DNA of 64,000 nucleotides from Aquiflexum balticum DSM 16537 (GTDB lineage: Bacteria; Bacteroidota; Bacteroidia; Cytophagales; Cyclobacteriaceae), in NCBI RefSeq assembly GCF_900176595.1, contig NZ_LT838813.1, forward strand, positions 3,366,001 to 3,430,000, in the 5' to 3' direction. The stretch's first letter is position 1. Each line of letters starts with the position of its first letter. The notes under the pieces were generated by a model. It was not told the origin of the DNA. It ran no database searches and saw only the letters and a list, made by a program, of their open reading frames with translations. A program made the translations under genes and the position numbers. Below, piece after piece: positions 51,893 through 61,120 of this stretch.

Positions 51893-53275
51893 TTAATGGC
51901 CATGTTCGAATAAATTTCTCCCAAAATTGGTAAAGAAAAAGTCCACACCGTGCATACACCTATGTTCATGTTCCTTGAGGAAGATTGGCTCAATGATATC
52001 AGTCGCGCTTACTTTAAGCCTCATGTCATTGTTGTCTTCATTGATGTCAAAATACTTCACTCCATCCACGAAGGTCATCTGAGGAATAGCGTATACTGAA
52101 AGTGGATGTCCTTCAAAAATTACAAGATCGGCTTGTTTGCCTTCTTCAATTGATCCGACTTTATCAGCGATACCCAACTGCTTGGCAGGATTGATAGTGA
52201 TCAAAGCCAATGTTTGATCATCATCCAATTGACCGTATCGTTGTGCTTTACCTGCCTCATGATATAAGTGTCTGATCAATTCTCCTGAATCCGAATTGAT
52301 TGATGTGATAACACCATTTTCAGTAAGTATAGCGGCATTATAGGCTGTTGAATAATACACCTCAAACTTATAAGCCCACCAATCAGCGAAGACCGAAGCT
52401 CCCATGGTATATGCTGCCAATTCGGGAGCAACCTTAAAGCCTTCATTGACATGAGAAAATACGATGTTTGTAATTCCAAAATCCCTGCAGGTATTGATCA
52501 GTGCATAAATCTCATCAGCACGGTAGGAATGGCAATGGATAATGATTTTGCCATCCAATATATCAGCAAGGGTTTGTAACCTTGTGTCGAATTTAGGTGG
52601 TATTGGAGTTGCTCCTTTTTGTTTTAAAGCTGCATTATAAGTCTCCCAGGTTTTTTTGTATTGAATAGCTTCGTTAAATCCATTTCTGATTACCGCTTCA
52701 ACACCCATTCTTGACCTGGGTTGATTTCCATTTCCCCTGCCATGAACTCTAGTCGGGTTTTCGCCCAATGCAAACTTGATCGTTCTTGGAGCTTCTTTCA
52801 TGAAAAGATCTTCAGGATTTCCTGATCCGTATCGGTGTTTCAAAGTAATGTTTTGACCTCCAATCGCATTTGCAGAACCGTGCATGGCGTGGGAGACAGT
52901 TACCCCTCCGGCCAAAGCCCGGTAAAGTCCTATATCATAGGGATCAACCACATCCGCCATTCTTACCTCAGAGGTGATTGGGGCAGTGGCTTCATTGACC
53001 GCATCCAAGGCAACATGGGAGTGAGCGTCAATAATACCTGGCATAAGGAATTTCCCATTCGCTTCTATGGTTTGCACATTGGCAGCAGTGAGGTTTTTTC
53101 CGATTCTTTTGATGACACCATTTTCCACCAAAACATCTGTATCTTCCAAAGTTCCGTTGGTTATGGTAAGAACTGTCGCATTTTTAATCAAAACGGAACC
53201 TTTTGGAGTCTGGGCCTTTACAAAAAAGGAACCCGACACGAGTAAGGCTGTTAATATATAATTTAGTTTTTTCAT
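51893..53275 (-). CDS. Exported metal-dependent amidohydrolase
   Basis: A 460-residue exported hydrolase (signal ending FFVKAQ, residue 22). Metal ligands are complete: His85 and His87 in GIIDAHSHVALD, His247 and His249 in IIHCHSYRADE, a further His in IVFSHVNEGF, and the Asp in TSINSDSGEL. The entry strands VLTITNGTLEDTDVLVENG and the exit region VGSIEEGKQADLVIF are typical of imidazolonepropionase-like amidohydrolases. The reaction is not predictable; related secreted Bacteroidota enzymes include peptidase-like and cyclic-amide hydrolases. The protein ends with HEHRCMHGVDFFF, a His-rich tail. It is the middle of three paralogues on one leftward operon. Confidence 0.9.
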   Translation of the reverse strand: MKKLNYILTALLVSGSFFVKAQTPKGSVLIKNATVLTITNGTLEDTDVLVENGVIKRIGKNLTAANVQTIEANGKFLMPGIIDAHSHVALDAVNEATAPITSEVRMADVVDPYDIGLYRALAGGVTVSHAMHGSANAIGGQNITLKHRYGSGNPEDLFMKEAPRTIKFALGENPTRVHGRGNGNQPRSRMGVEAVIRNGFNEAIQYKKTWETYNAALKQKGATPIPPKFDTRLQTLADILDGKIIIHCHSYRADEIYALINTCRDFGITNIVFSHVNEGFKVAPELAAYTMGASVFADWWAYKFEVYYSTAYNAAILTENGVITSINSDSGELIRHLYHEAGKAQRYGQLDDDQTLALITINPAKQLGIADKVGSIEEGKQADLVIFEGHPLSVYAIPQMTFVDGVKYFDINEDNNDMRLKVSATDIIEPIFLKEHEHRCMHGVDFFFTNFGRNLFEHGH

Positions 53276-53286
53276 TTTAGTTGGGA

Positions 53287-54984
53287 TTAACGGGTGCTTT
53301 GATTTGGTTTTTTTGATGCGTTCAAGGGGAAGCTTCCAAAGTCAGCCAAAGACATATTGCCTGAAAATTTATTCTCATCAACATCCCCTGAAACTGACAC
53401 TACCAAAGCCATTCCGCCAGCAGCCACATCAAAGGAAAAAGTCATGTAATTGCCGGATATACTGATATTCTTCATTTCTGAACTTGCTTTACCATTTCCC
53501 GAAGGGTTGTCATATGTAATGGTGCCCTTGAGTGTTTCTCCTTCCTTGGTTATGATCATCGTGCCTCCCGAACTTCCTGCGGGTGTATCTGAAGTGTATT
53601 CCCATTCTCCGGCAATATCAGCTGTACCGTTTTTGCCGTTACCGTTTGATGCCTTTTTTTCTTTTATTTCATAATCAAATATGTATCCATCTGCGATTAC
53701 ATGTTTGATCTTTGAATCTTCATTGAACATAGGTCCGTTAAAAATGACCATGTTCGCCAGTTTACCTTTTTCTATTGTACCTGCAAATTTTGAAATTCCA
53801 AGGATGTTTGCCGGATTGGTGGTCAAAGCGGCCAATGCAGCATTTTCGCTTAGACCGTTTTCTATCATTAGCTTCAGGTTTTTGGGGAGGTCTGATGTTT
53901 TGCCATCTATCGAAGTAAATCCGAAAGGAATTCCGGCTTTTTCCAAAAGTCCAGCTTGTTTAAGGGAATTTTTGTAAGCTTCTTGGGCCCTAATTGTTCT
54001 TGCCTTCATTTCTTCAGAGAGGTCTTCTATTTTTGCCTTGGTTATTTTATCTTCCGGCAATTTCATACTGAGCAATACCTGCGTATTTGTAGCTTTAATT
54101 TCATTGATGACCATATCCGCTTCAGTGACACCTACCAAAACAAGTCTGAATCCGTTTTCCTTTTGGAGCGAAAGTGCTCTTCTTATTTCGAGATCATTTG
54201 ATACTTCAAACATGATAGGGATGCTTTTATCGATTGCAGGATAAAAGGCCTCCAAGGTTTTGTTTACTTCAGGTCTTGTCAATCCGCTGTTTGCAGCAAA
54301 AAGTCTTTTATGCTGGGCCGAATATTCTGCATTTTTATACAGATCTCTGAATTTGGCCATGATTCCCAACTGGGTGCCTGGATACATCCCTCTACCTCCT
54401 CTGGAGATGGAAAGTTTCGCAGTTAAGGCAGCATTTTGTCCAATGATATTGGTAGATGCATTTCCACCTAAGACAACTATTGCAGACTTCCCTGGTAGCA
54501 TACCGCCATCAGGTATAATCTGGGCAACGGTAAATCCACTCTTTCTCAGATCAGAAACCTGACCGTTTTTGAAATCAAAATTATCGAGCACGTTTCTCCA
54601 TGGTGTGATTCCTGCAATCTCATCGGGGGGATTGGAAGGGTCAAAATTCGAAGGCCTTTCGGGATCGGTTGGTTTGGCCACGCCCGCATTACTGGCTCCG
54701 TCTATAAAACCAGCATAGATAAACAAAGAATCTGCTTCAATGACCTGGGCTTCTACAGGGATTTTCACATTGGTCCCCACCTCTTCAATCAAGCCATTTT
54801 TTATAATGATTGTTGCACCTGAAACTGTTTTGCCTGGTGATGTGGTTATGGTGGCACCTTTAATTGCATATGTTCCCGTCACTCTTCTTTCTCCGGATGG
54901 GTCACTCTGTGACCAGGCAAAAATGGATGAAAGAAAAAATCCAAAGAACATTAAGCTACTGAATACTTTTAACTTGATGTTCAT
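53287..54984 (-). CDS. Exported amidohydrolase-like protein lacking metal ligands, with C-terminal beta domain
   Basis: A 565-residue exported protein (signal near 1-25, ending FAWSQ). Its amidohydrolase-like core (about 35-450) has TYAIKGATITTSPGK, the turn IYAGFIDGASNAGVA, and the exit FAGTIEKGKLANMVIF. The expected metal residues are missing: IDGASN for DAHSH, MFEVSND for the mid-barrel site, LVGVTEAD and FTSIDGK for later sites. A Gly/Lys/Asn linker near 455-465 leads to a separate all-beta domain (about 466-565, IAGEWEYTSDTPAGSSGG; ISGNYMTFSFDVAAG), also found appended to other Bacteroidota amidohydrolases. It is first in the triplet and 11 bp before the active paralogue. I read it as an inactive or structural partner. 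Confidence 0.85.
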   Translation of the reverse strand: MNIKLKVFSSLMFFGFFLSSIFAWSQSDPSGERRVTGTYAIKGATITTSPGKTVSGATIIIKNGLIEEVGTNVKIPVEAQVIEADSLFIYAGFIDGASNAGVAKPTDPERPSNFDPSNPPDEIAGITPWRNVLDNFDFKNGQVSDLRKSGFTVAQIIPDGGMLPGKSAIVVLGGNASTNIIGQNAALTAKLSISRGGRGMYPGTQLGIMAKFRDLYKNAEYSAQHKRLFAANSGLTRPEVNKTLEAFYPAIDKSIPIMFEVSNDLEIRRALSLQKENGFRLVLVGVTEADMVINEIKATNTQVLLSMKLPEDKITKAKIEDLSEEMKARTIRAQEAYKNSLKQAGLLEKAGIPFGFTSIDGKTSDLPKNLKLMIENGLSENAALAALTTNPANILGISKFAGTIEKGKLANMVIFNGPMFNEDSKIKHVIADGYIFDYEIKEKKASNGNGKNGTADIAGEWEYTSDTPAGSSGGTMIITKEGETLKGTITYDNPSGNGKASSEMKNISISGNYMTFSFDVAAGGMALVVSVSGDVDENKFSGNMSLADFGSFPLNASKKPNQSTR

Positions 54985-55236
54985 AAATTATATTAATAGT
55001 ATAAAATGATGTGTTTTTAAGTTTGGTAAGCTAACAAAAGAATTTTTTTCAAAAAAAGTTATTTTTTTTTAAGAGGGTATAACGGGTAAGAACGGCAAAA
55101 ACTTTTCTTTATACTGCATTTTAAATAATTTGTATTTTTTGCGAAAAATTTTAAAATATTTCCAGTCAATTTGGGTTTGTTTTTTTGGTTTTTTTCCGAT
55201 TATCTTTAATCTCTTAGTCACCCAAAATTGTTTAAA

Positions 55237-55599
55237 ATGAAAAATGTTTTGATTATCGAAGACGATAAACTGATATCGAGTTTGGTACAGTTTAAGTTAA
55301 AAAAAGAAGGCTATAATGTCACAATGGCCGAAGATGGAATCTCAGGAATTGACGCCATCAACCTTTTGGAAGCTGATCTCATTATTACTGATGTCATGAT
55401 TCCATTCAAAAATGGGATCGAAATCATCAACCATGCCAGAAAGGTGAGTCCCAAAGTCCCGATTATTGTCCTCAGTTCTCTAGGAGAAGAAGAAGGAACT
55501 GTAATGGAGGCGTTTAATCTTGGTGTTTCTGATTTTGTACCTAAACCATTTAATCCTAATGAACTTGCTGTTAGGGTAAGAAGATTAATCAATAATTAA
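55237..55599 (+). CDS. Single-domain response regulator
   Basis: A 120-residue receiver domain with no output domain, from the ATG at 55237; a TTG three codons upstream is also in frame. Acidic residues IIEDDK (9-10), phosphorylatable Asp52 in IITDVMIPFKNG, Ser80 in IVLSSL and Lys102 in VPKPFNPNE form a complete active site. The closing helix is LAVRVRRLI. It is the first gene of the exopolysaccharide-type operon, 3 bp before the HEAT protein gene, so it probably signals by protein contact with it. No kinase is adjacent; an unlinked kinase such as the hybrid at 12727-17058 is one candidate. Confidence 0.92.
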   Translation: MKNVLIIEDDKLISSLVQFKLKKEGYNVTMAEDGISGIDAINLLEADLIITDVMIPFKNGIEIINHARKVSPKVPIIVLSSLGEEEGTVMEAFNLGVSDFVPKPFNPNELAVRVRRLINN

Positions 55600-55602
55600 T
55601 AA

Positions 55603-57210
55603 ATGTTATTTGAAGCTGGACTCAAAAGAATTAAAAAACTGATATTCTCTCTTGTTTTTTTATCCTTTTTTTTGTCCGGAAAACTTGTCGCTCAAGACAG
55701 CAGTATCACTGTAACTGGTTTACAGCCTTTTCTGGAAAATGCAGATGAAATTCCCGGTTTGGAGTTTATCGTTTATTTCAAGGCACTCAATGATACCACT
55801 GATCTAACTCTTCTGAATTTAAGTCAGCATGCTGACTCAATTAATTTTTGGTTTTCTGATACTATTCTTCTTTACACTGAAGCTAAAGAATTGAATGCTG
55901 ATTTGTCCCTTTTGAATCAAGGTTTAGGGTCGATCAATTATTTATTGTTCAAAAGAGAAGTCGGTGAATCCACTGTTGTGGAATATTTGGATAATCTGAT
56001 AAGGAATGAATTATTTGTTCCAATAAGCATTGTCAATAATTCTTTTGGCAATGAAGGCGAACTGGTGTTGCTGGGTACAAATACCCCTTTCCGGCCATTT
56101 TATAAATTGAAGGTAAAGATACTGAGTGATGTCAAGATGCTATTGCTATTGGCTTGTTTGAGTATGTTTCTCATAGCCTCTTTGATAATGGTGTTGGTGA
56201 TGTTTGTTATCAAATCAAAGAAAAGGAGGAAAGAAATCCTAACGCTGAGGTTTAAGAATTTGTGCTATGGTCCGATCTCAGACCTACTTTTTGATGATGA
56301 AACGCAGAAGTTGAATCAATTAAAAAAAGATGATTTGGTGGCATTGTTTCCAAAAGATCACCTCGAGATTGACCTGTTCAAAGATGTGATGATTCAGGAG
56401 ATTATCAGTCTCAACAAAAACATGAAAGGAGATTTTAAAGCCCGCTTAAAACTTATTTATAGAAAACTGGATCTGGATAAGCATTCCATAAAAAAACTTT
56501 CCTTAAAAAGATGGGACAAAGTAGCATCCGGTATAGTAGAGATCAATGAAATGGACATCATTGAGGCGGCGCCTTTGGTGGAAAAATTCACTTCCCACGA
56601 GAATTTCTATATCAGGTCCAATGCAGTTGCCACGATGTTGAACATCTCAAATGATATGTCCTTGAAAGTCCTGGCTGAACAGCGCTATCCTTTATCAAGA
56701 TGGCAGCAAATGAACTATTACAGAATCATCAAATACCTCAATTATAAGGGAAATGTTGAGGTAAATTTACTTTTTGAATCCCAAAATGAATCTGTCCGGA
56801 TTTTTGGGATAAAGTTAGTAAGATACCTTGGTTTTGTGGATCGACTTTCAATACTTCAGGAAATGTATGGATCAGCGTCGATCAATGAGAAAATAGAGAT
56901 ATTGAAATGCTATGACAATTTTAATCATGTAGATGGTTTGGAAGATATCCATCAAGATTTGGGGACATCTGACAAGACACTTTTTTTGAATATTGTCAAA
57001 GTATTGAAAAATTTGGGTTCTGAGATATCCCAGATACTTTTGATGGAATACTTTAAGAAAACCAAGGATTTTGAATGCCGCTTAAAAATATTGGAGGCAG
57101 TAAATTCACTTAATCCTGATTTGGTCACCTTGAGGGATTTTCCAAATAAGGATGAAGAAGTCGATCTTATTTTAGCACACCTCAAAGATCCCATTCTCAG
57201 TCATGTATAG
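55603..57210 (+). CDS. Membrane-anchored HEAT-repeat protein of the exopolysaccharide operon
   Basis: A 535-residue protein that crosses the inner membrane once. An N-terminal signal (FSLVFLSFFLSGKLVAQ) precedes a periplasmic region (about 28-175, IPGLEFIVYFKALNDTTDL), then a helix near 178-207 (MLLLLACLSMFLIASL), then KSKKRRKEIL. The cytoplasmic part, from about 205, contains helix pairs resembling HEAT repeats: ENFYIRSNAVATMLNISN, NESVRIFGIKLVRYLGFVD and EISQILLMEYFKKTKDFE. Such a layout could carry a signal between periplasm and cytoplasm, or dock the response regulator and the synthase. I do not recognise a named family. It overlaps the glycosyltransferase gene by 8 nt. Confidence 0.8.
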   Translation: MLFEAGLKRIKKLIFSLVFLSFFLSGKLVAQDSSITVTGLQPFLENADEIPGLEFIVYFKALNDTTDLTLLNLSQHADSINFWFSDTILLYTEAKELNADLSLLNQGLGSINYLLFKREVGESTVVEYLDNLIRNELFVPISIVNNSFGNEGELVLLGTNTPFRPFYKLKVKILSDVKMLLLLACLSMFLIASLIMVLVMFVIKSKKRRKEILTLRFKNLCYGPISDLLFDDETQKLNQLKKDDLVALFPKDHLEIDLFKDVMIQEIISLNKNMKGDFKARLKLIYRKLDLDKHSIKKLSLKRWDKVASGIVEINEMDIIEAAPLVEKFTSHENFYIRSNAVATMLNISNDMSLKVLAEQRYPLSRWQQMNYYRIIKYLNYKGNVEVNLLFESQNESVRIFGIKLVRYLGFVDRLSILQEMYGSASINEKIEILKCYDNFNHVDGLEDIHQDLGTSDKTLFLNIVKVLKNLGSEISQILLMEYFKKTKDFECRLKILEAVNSLNPDLVTLRDFPNKDEEVDLILAHLKDPILSHV

Positions 57211-58660
57211 TATTTTATTCAATATTTTGGTTGAAATCATGGGCATACTCTTTTTGGTGTATAGCTTCTCCATCATTACGATTTACCTGGTGATGGCAGC
57301 TTTGTCGGCACTGGAGATGAGAGACCACCTCAGAAAGAACAAATTTGCTGATTATCATGATGTCATTACAAGTCCGGTTTCTCCGGGAATTTCCATAATT
57401 GCTCCGGCTTTTAATGAAGGCAGAAATATTGTTCAGAACGCTAAAAGTCTTTTGACACTTCATTACAGCAGGTATGAGGTAATCATAGTAAATGATGGCT
57501 CTAAAGATGACAGCTTGGAAAGAATGGTGGAAAGTTTTGATTTGGTAAAAACGGATTATGCTTACAATTATCAGATAGCATGTAAAAATGTCAGAGGGGT
57601 ATATAAATCTACCAACAGGTCTTTTTCGAAGCTTACTATTGTCGATAAGGAAAATGGCGGAAAAGCTGATGCTTTGAATGCAGGAATCAATATTGCACAA
57701 AATGAGATTCTGGCCTGTATTGATGTGGATTGTATTCTTTCAAGTGATTCTTTGACCAGAATGGTGCGTCCTTTTATGGAGGAAACCCATAGAAAAGTAA
57801 TTGCTGTCGGTGGAGTTATTGGTGTGGCCAACAATTGTGATGTGAAAGACGGAACAGTTACCAAGTACAGGGTCCCGGATACTTTATTGGGAAGATTTCA
57901 GGTAATTGAATATTTCAGGGCATTCCTTATGGGAAGAATGGCATGGACAAGGATCAATGGTCTGATGTTGATATCGGGCGCATTTGGATTTTTTAAAAGA
58001 GATTTGGTATTGAAGGTGGGAGGATATTTTCCGAAGACAGTGGGAGAGGATATGGAGCTTGTGGTCAGGATGAGGCGGTATATGAATGAGGAAGGTATAG
58101 CACACAAAGTTGGCTTTGTTCCTGACCCCTTGTGCTGGACCGAAGTTCCGGAAACTAAGGGAGTGCTTTCCAGACAAAGAAACCGCTGGATGCGGGGAAC
58201 CATTGAGACTTTGCAGCTTCACCAAAACATCAGTATGAATCCCAAACACGGTGTCCTGGGTATGGTATCTTATCCTTTTTGGGCAATTTTTGAAAAGTGG
58301 GCTCCTATCCTGGAATTTATAGGGATTATCTACACCATGATAATGGTCTTCACCGGTGATATCAGTGCTTTGTATTTCATTGCTCTTTTTGTCCTTATAT
58401 ACTGTTTTTCCATTCTGATATCCTCATTCAGTATTTTGTACGAAGAGGTTGCCTACAATAATTATAAGGACAAAACGGATCTGAAGAAACTGATCAAAAC
58501 CATTATTTTGGAACCGTTTCTGATTCATCCGCTATTGGTATGGTGGGGATTGAAAGGACATTGGCACTTCATCAAAGGAAAAGGAGGCTGGGGAGAAATG
58601 ATCAGGACGGGTTTCAAAAAAGCCACTGACAAACAAAAGGTAAGCGCTGTAACCCCATAA
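57203..58660 (+). CDS. Family 2 glycosyltransferase, polysaccharide synthase type
   Basis: A 485-residue inner-membrane processive glycosyltransferase resembling the poly-beta-1,6-N-acetylglucosamine synthase PgaC. An N-terminal helix (about 10-32) precedes the GT-A domain. Its motifs are IIAPAFNEGRNI, Asp98 in IIVNDGSKDDS, Asp174-x-Asp176 in CIDVDC, Asp283 in VGEDMELVVRM, and QRNRW (325-329) of processive synthases. Two or more C-terminal helices (about 375-430) form the translocation channel. It probably polymerises a nucleotide-sugar into a chain and exports it across the membrane. The sugar is inferred only loosely from similarity. It overlaps the HEAT protein gene by 8 nt, and YaiO follows 12 bp later. 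Confidence 0.9.
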   Translation: MYSILFNILVEIMGILFLVYSFSIITIYLVMAALSALEMRDHLRKNKFADYHDVITSPVSPGISIIAPAFNEGRNIVQNAKSLLTLHYSRYEVIIVNDGSKDDSLERMVESFDLVKTDYAYNYQIACKNVRGVYKSTNRSFSKLTIVDKENGGKADALNAGINIAQNEILACIDVDCILSSDSLTRMVRPFMEETHRKVIAVGGVIGVANNCDVKDGTVTKYRVPDTLLGRFQVIEYFRAFLMGRMAWTRINGLMLISGAFGFFKRDLVLKVGGYFPKTVGEDMELVVRMRRYMNEEGIAHKVGFVPDPLCWTEVPETKGVLSRQRNRWMRGTIETLQLHQNISMNPKHGVLGMVSYPFWAIFEKWAPILEFIGIIYTMIMVFTGDISALYFIALFVLIYCFSILISSFSILYEEVAYNNYKDKTDLKKLIKTIILEPFLIHPLLVWWGLKGHWHFIKGKGGWGEMIRTGFKKATDKQKVSAVTP

Positions 58661-58672
58661 AGAAGTTTGAAG

Positions 58673-59914
58673 ATGAAACCGCAAATAATTTTCTTTTCTC
58701 TTTTTTTGCTCCTAATGCAGGTATTTAATCCGATTTCTGCAATAGCCCAGGAAAGTTTTGATCCGGATGAATTATATTTTGAAGCCAGGAAATTGATTTT
58801 GGATGGAAGAAGGGAGGAGGGAAGAGAAATCCTCAGAAAAGTACTTTCCAAATATCCCGAATATGCCGATGTGTTGGTTTTGATGGGACGATCATTCAGT
58901 TGGGATGGACAATATGATTCTGCCGGTAGGTATTATGAACGTGCGTTACTGGCAAGCCCTGAGTATGAGGATGTTTATGTTGCATTTATAGATAATTTGT
59001 TTTGGAGTGGTAATTACGATAAGGCGTCTGAGATACTTGAGATCGGTATCGAAAAAATCGGACCTTCTTCCATGGCGCTGACATACCGAAAGTCAAGATT
59101 GCTTTATTATCGGGAATCCTATAAAGAAGCGCTAAATATTGCCAATGAGGTTTTTGCCAAAGCTCCAAAAACAGAAGGCATTTTAGGGTATATCCAAACA
59201 TTGAGAAGACTTACCCGGATCAATGCTGTTGGCGCTACCTATGACTATGATTCCTTTGCGGGTTCTATCAGTCCATGGAATACCTATTCAGTTTATGGCA
59301 GGACCAGGACTGATTTCACAGGTTCTTTGATAGCAAGGGTTACCCATTCCCAAAGGTTTGATGACAGCGGAACTCAATTTGAGCTTGATGCATTTCCCTC
59401 CTTGGGCAAAAATTCTTATGGTTATTTGAATGTTGGTTTTTCGGAGGCTTTCTTCTTTCCACAATTCAGGTTTGGGACAAGTGTTTTCTGGAATTTACCA
59501 AAAGCTTATGAAATCGAGGCCGGATATAGATACCTTCAATTTTCGGAGGTTACACATATCATCACCTCTTCATTTGGGAAATATATCAGCAATTGGTGGC
59601 TGAATCTAAGGCTGAACTATATCCCCGGAACAGAAGGTTCCTCGAGCAGTGGCAACTTACAAGTTAGGTATTACTTCAGTGGCCCGGAGGATTTTTTCAG
59701 TTTGCAAGCATCTACGGGGGTTTCTCCTGACGAGGAAAACAGGGATTTCCAATCCCAACTGTTAAATTCCTACAGGTTGAGAGTGGGATACCAGCATCTG
59801 TGGACATCAAGATGGATGGGATTTGGTTTTGTAGGTTATTCCAGAGATGAGATTTCCAAAGACAATTTCAGAAACAACCTCAATATTTCACTTGGTACTG
59901 AATTCCGATTCTGA
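58673..59914 (+). CDS. YaiO-family outer-membrane beta-barrel protein with TPR region
   Basis: A 413-residue protein from the ATG at 58673. A signal peptide (ending near AIAQE, residue 25) is followed by tetratricopeptide-like repeats (about 28-180): LFEARKLILDGRREEG-like, RSFSWDGQYDSAGRYYERAL, and NLFWSGNYDKASEILEIG. From about 190 the sequence switches to alternating beta strands of a YaiO-type barrel, ending RWMGFGFVGYSRDEI and the aromatic-terminal NISLGTEFRF. The closing Phe fits outer-membrane insertion. In other exopolysaccharide loci TPR-barrel proteins form the export pore, so this is the likely outer-membrane exit for the GT2 product. It shares one base with the next start codon. 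Confidence 0.88.
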   Translation: MKPQIIFFSLFLLLMQVFNPISAIAQESFDPDELYFEARKLILDGRREEGREILRKVLSKYPEYADVLVLMGRSFSWDGQYDSAGRYYERALLASPEYEDVYVAFIDNLFWSGNYDKASEILEIGIEKIGPSSMALTYRKSRLLYYRESYKEALNIANEVFAKAPKTEGILGYIQTLRRLTRINAVGATYDYDSFAGSISPWNTYSVYGRTRTDFTGSLIARVTHSQRFDDSGTQFELDAFPSLGKNSYGYLNVGFSEAFFFPQFRFGTSVFWNLPKAYEIEAGYRYLQFSEVTHIITSSFGKYISNWWLNLRLNYIPGTEGSSSSGNLQVRYYFSGPEDFFSLQASTGVSPDEENRDFQSQLLNSYRLRVGYQHLWTSRWMGFGFVGYSRDEISKDNFRNNLNISLGTEFRF

Positions 59915-61116
59915 TGAAAAGATTTCTTGACAAATATTTTCCGGCTGAATTAAGGTTATTATCCTTTTGGTTTTTTTTAGCCTTATTGTTTTTTGTGGTT
60001 ACGCCTTTATTGAGTTTTGGGATTTGGTATCTGACTCCTTCCAGTCCATTAGGGGTATTGGTTGTCAATAAAACTGTTCCCAATCAGGAATATCAAGAGC
60101 ATCAATCTATTCATTGGCTGCTCAATCACTTTAAATTCACCAAGCAGAATGGCAGCGTTTATGATCAATCAAAAGACTATTTCGGGTTTTTCCCAGGGAA
60201 TACTTTAGAAGAATCAAAAATCAATGATTTTTCATCCCTTTCCTCTAATGAGATGGACAAGCTGATAAAGGAAAACCATTTGATCTACTTTGCAGATACT
60301 TATGGCGTGTATGAAAATGATTTTAAGGAAGCTGTACTGGAAAGCCCTTCCAAAAAGGTGTATGGGGGTATGGACCAAAATGATATAAGTTTTTTGAAAG
60401 AGGCTTTCCATCAAGAAGTTGATATCATTGCTGAATTCAATACCATAGCAAGTCCAACCAGAAAAGATGTAAGATTGGAATTTGAAAATAGTGCTGATAT
60501 CAAGTGGACAGGTTGGATTACCAGATATTTCGATGAATTGGATACTTTGCTTAACAATGATTTACCCAATTGGCTGATTAAAACATATGTCAGCCAACAT
60601 GATGGGGTTTGGGGCTTGGCTGGTCCGGGAATGGTATTTGTTCATGAAAATGGAACCTTGGAAATTTTACAGTTTGAAAAGGATTTCAAGAGCAACGTCC
60701 CAAATATTGTTTCTACAGCCAAAAGCCAAAAAAAGTATGAGATTCCGGAAATTGTCAAATACCCTTATTGGATTGACGTGATCTTGGTAAGCAGTGATTT
60801 TGAAGTCATTTCCTATTATGACCTGCTTCCAACCGAAGCTGGAATTGATAAACTCAGAGAAATGGGGGTGCCGCGGTATTTTCCGGCTGCTGTAGTCAAG
60901 GAAAATGGCAAAGGCAAATTTTACTATTTCTGTGGTGATTTTGCTGATAATCCTGTCAGTGGGAGCTCATTTCGATTTTTTGGGATATCCAAGTTATGGA
61001 GAATGTTTTTACAGGCTGAGGATTATTCCCAGCGAAACAGCTTTTTCTGGAACTATTACTATCCACTGATGAAAAACATCCTGAAGGATTCCAATGTCAG
61101 GCAAGATCAAAATTGA
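59914..61116 (+). CDS. Unknown membrane-anchored protein, last gene of the exopolysaccharide operon
   Basis: A 400-residue protein whose ATG shares one base with the YaiO stop (TGATG). It has one N-terminal membrane helix (about 15-40, SFWFFLALLFFVVTPLLSFG), with the rest outside the cytoplasm. The soluble part starts SSPLGVLVVNKTVPNQEYQ and continues LIKENHLIYFADTYGVYEND, then FNTIASPTRKDVRLEFEN and WTGWITRYFDELD, and GLAGPGMVFVHENG. These short strand-turn blocks look like an alpha/beta fold with conserved polar patches, but I recognise no catalytic signature. The tight coupling to the GT2 and YaiO genes suggests a role in modifying, trimming or anchoring the polysaccharide. It is the part of the operon with least precedent. 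Confidence 0.75.
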   Translation: MKRFLDKYFPAELRLLSFWFFLALLFFVVTPLLSFGIWYLTPSSPLGVLVVNKTVPNQEYQEHQSIHWLLNHFKFTKQNGSVYDQSKDYFGFFPGNTLEESKINDFSSLSSNEMDKLIKENHLIYFADTYGVYENDFKEAVLESPSKKVYGGMDQNDISFLKEAFHQEVDIIAEFNTIASPTRKDVRLEFENSADIKWTGWITRYFDELDTLLNNDLPNWLIKTYVSQHDGVWGLAGPGMVFVHENGTLEILQFEKDFKSNVPNIVSTAKSQKKYEIPEIVKYPYWIDVILVSSDFEVISYYDLLPTEAGIDKLREMGVPRYFPAAVVKENGKGKFYYFCGDFADNPVSGSSFRFFGISKLWRMFLQAEDYSQRNSFFWNYYYPLMKNILKDSNVRQDQN

Positions 61117-61120
61117 CAGA

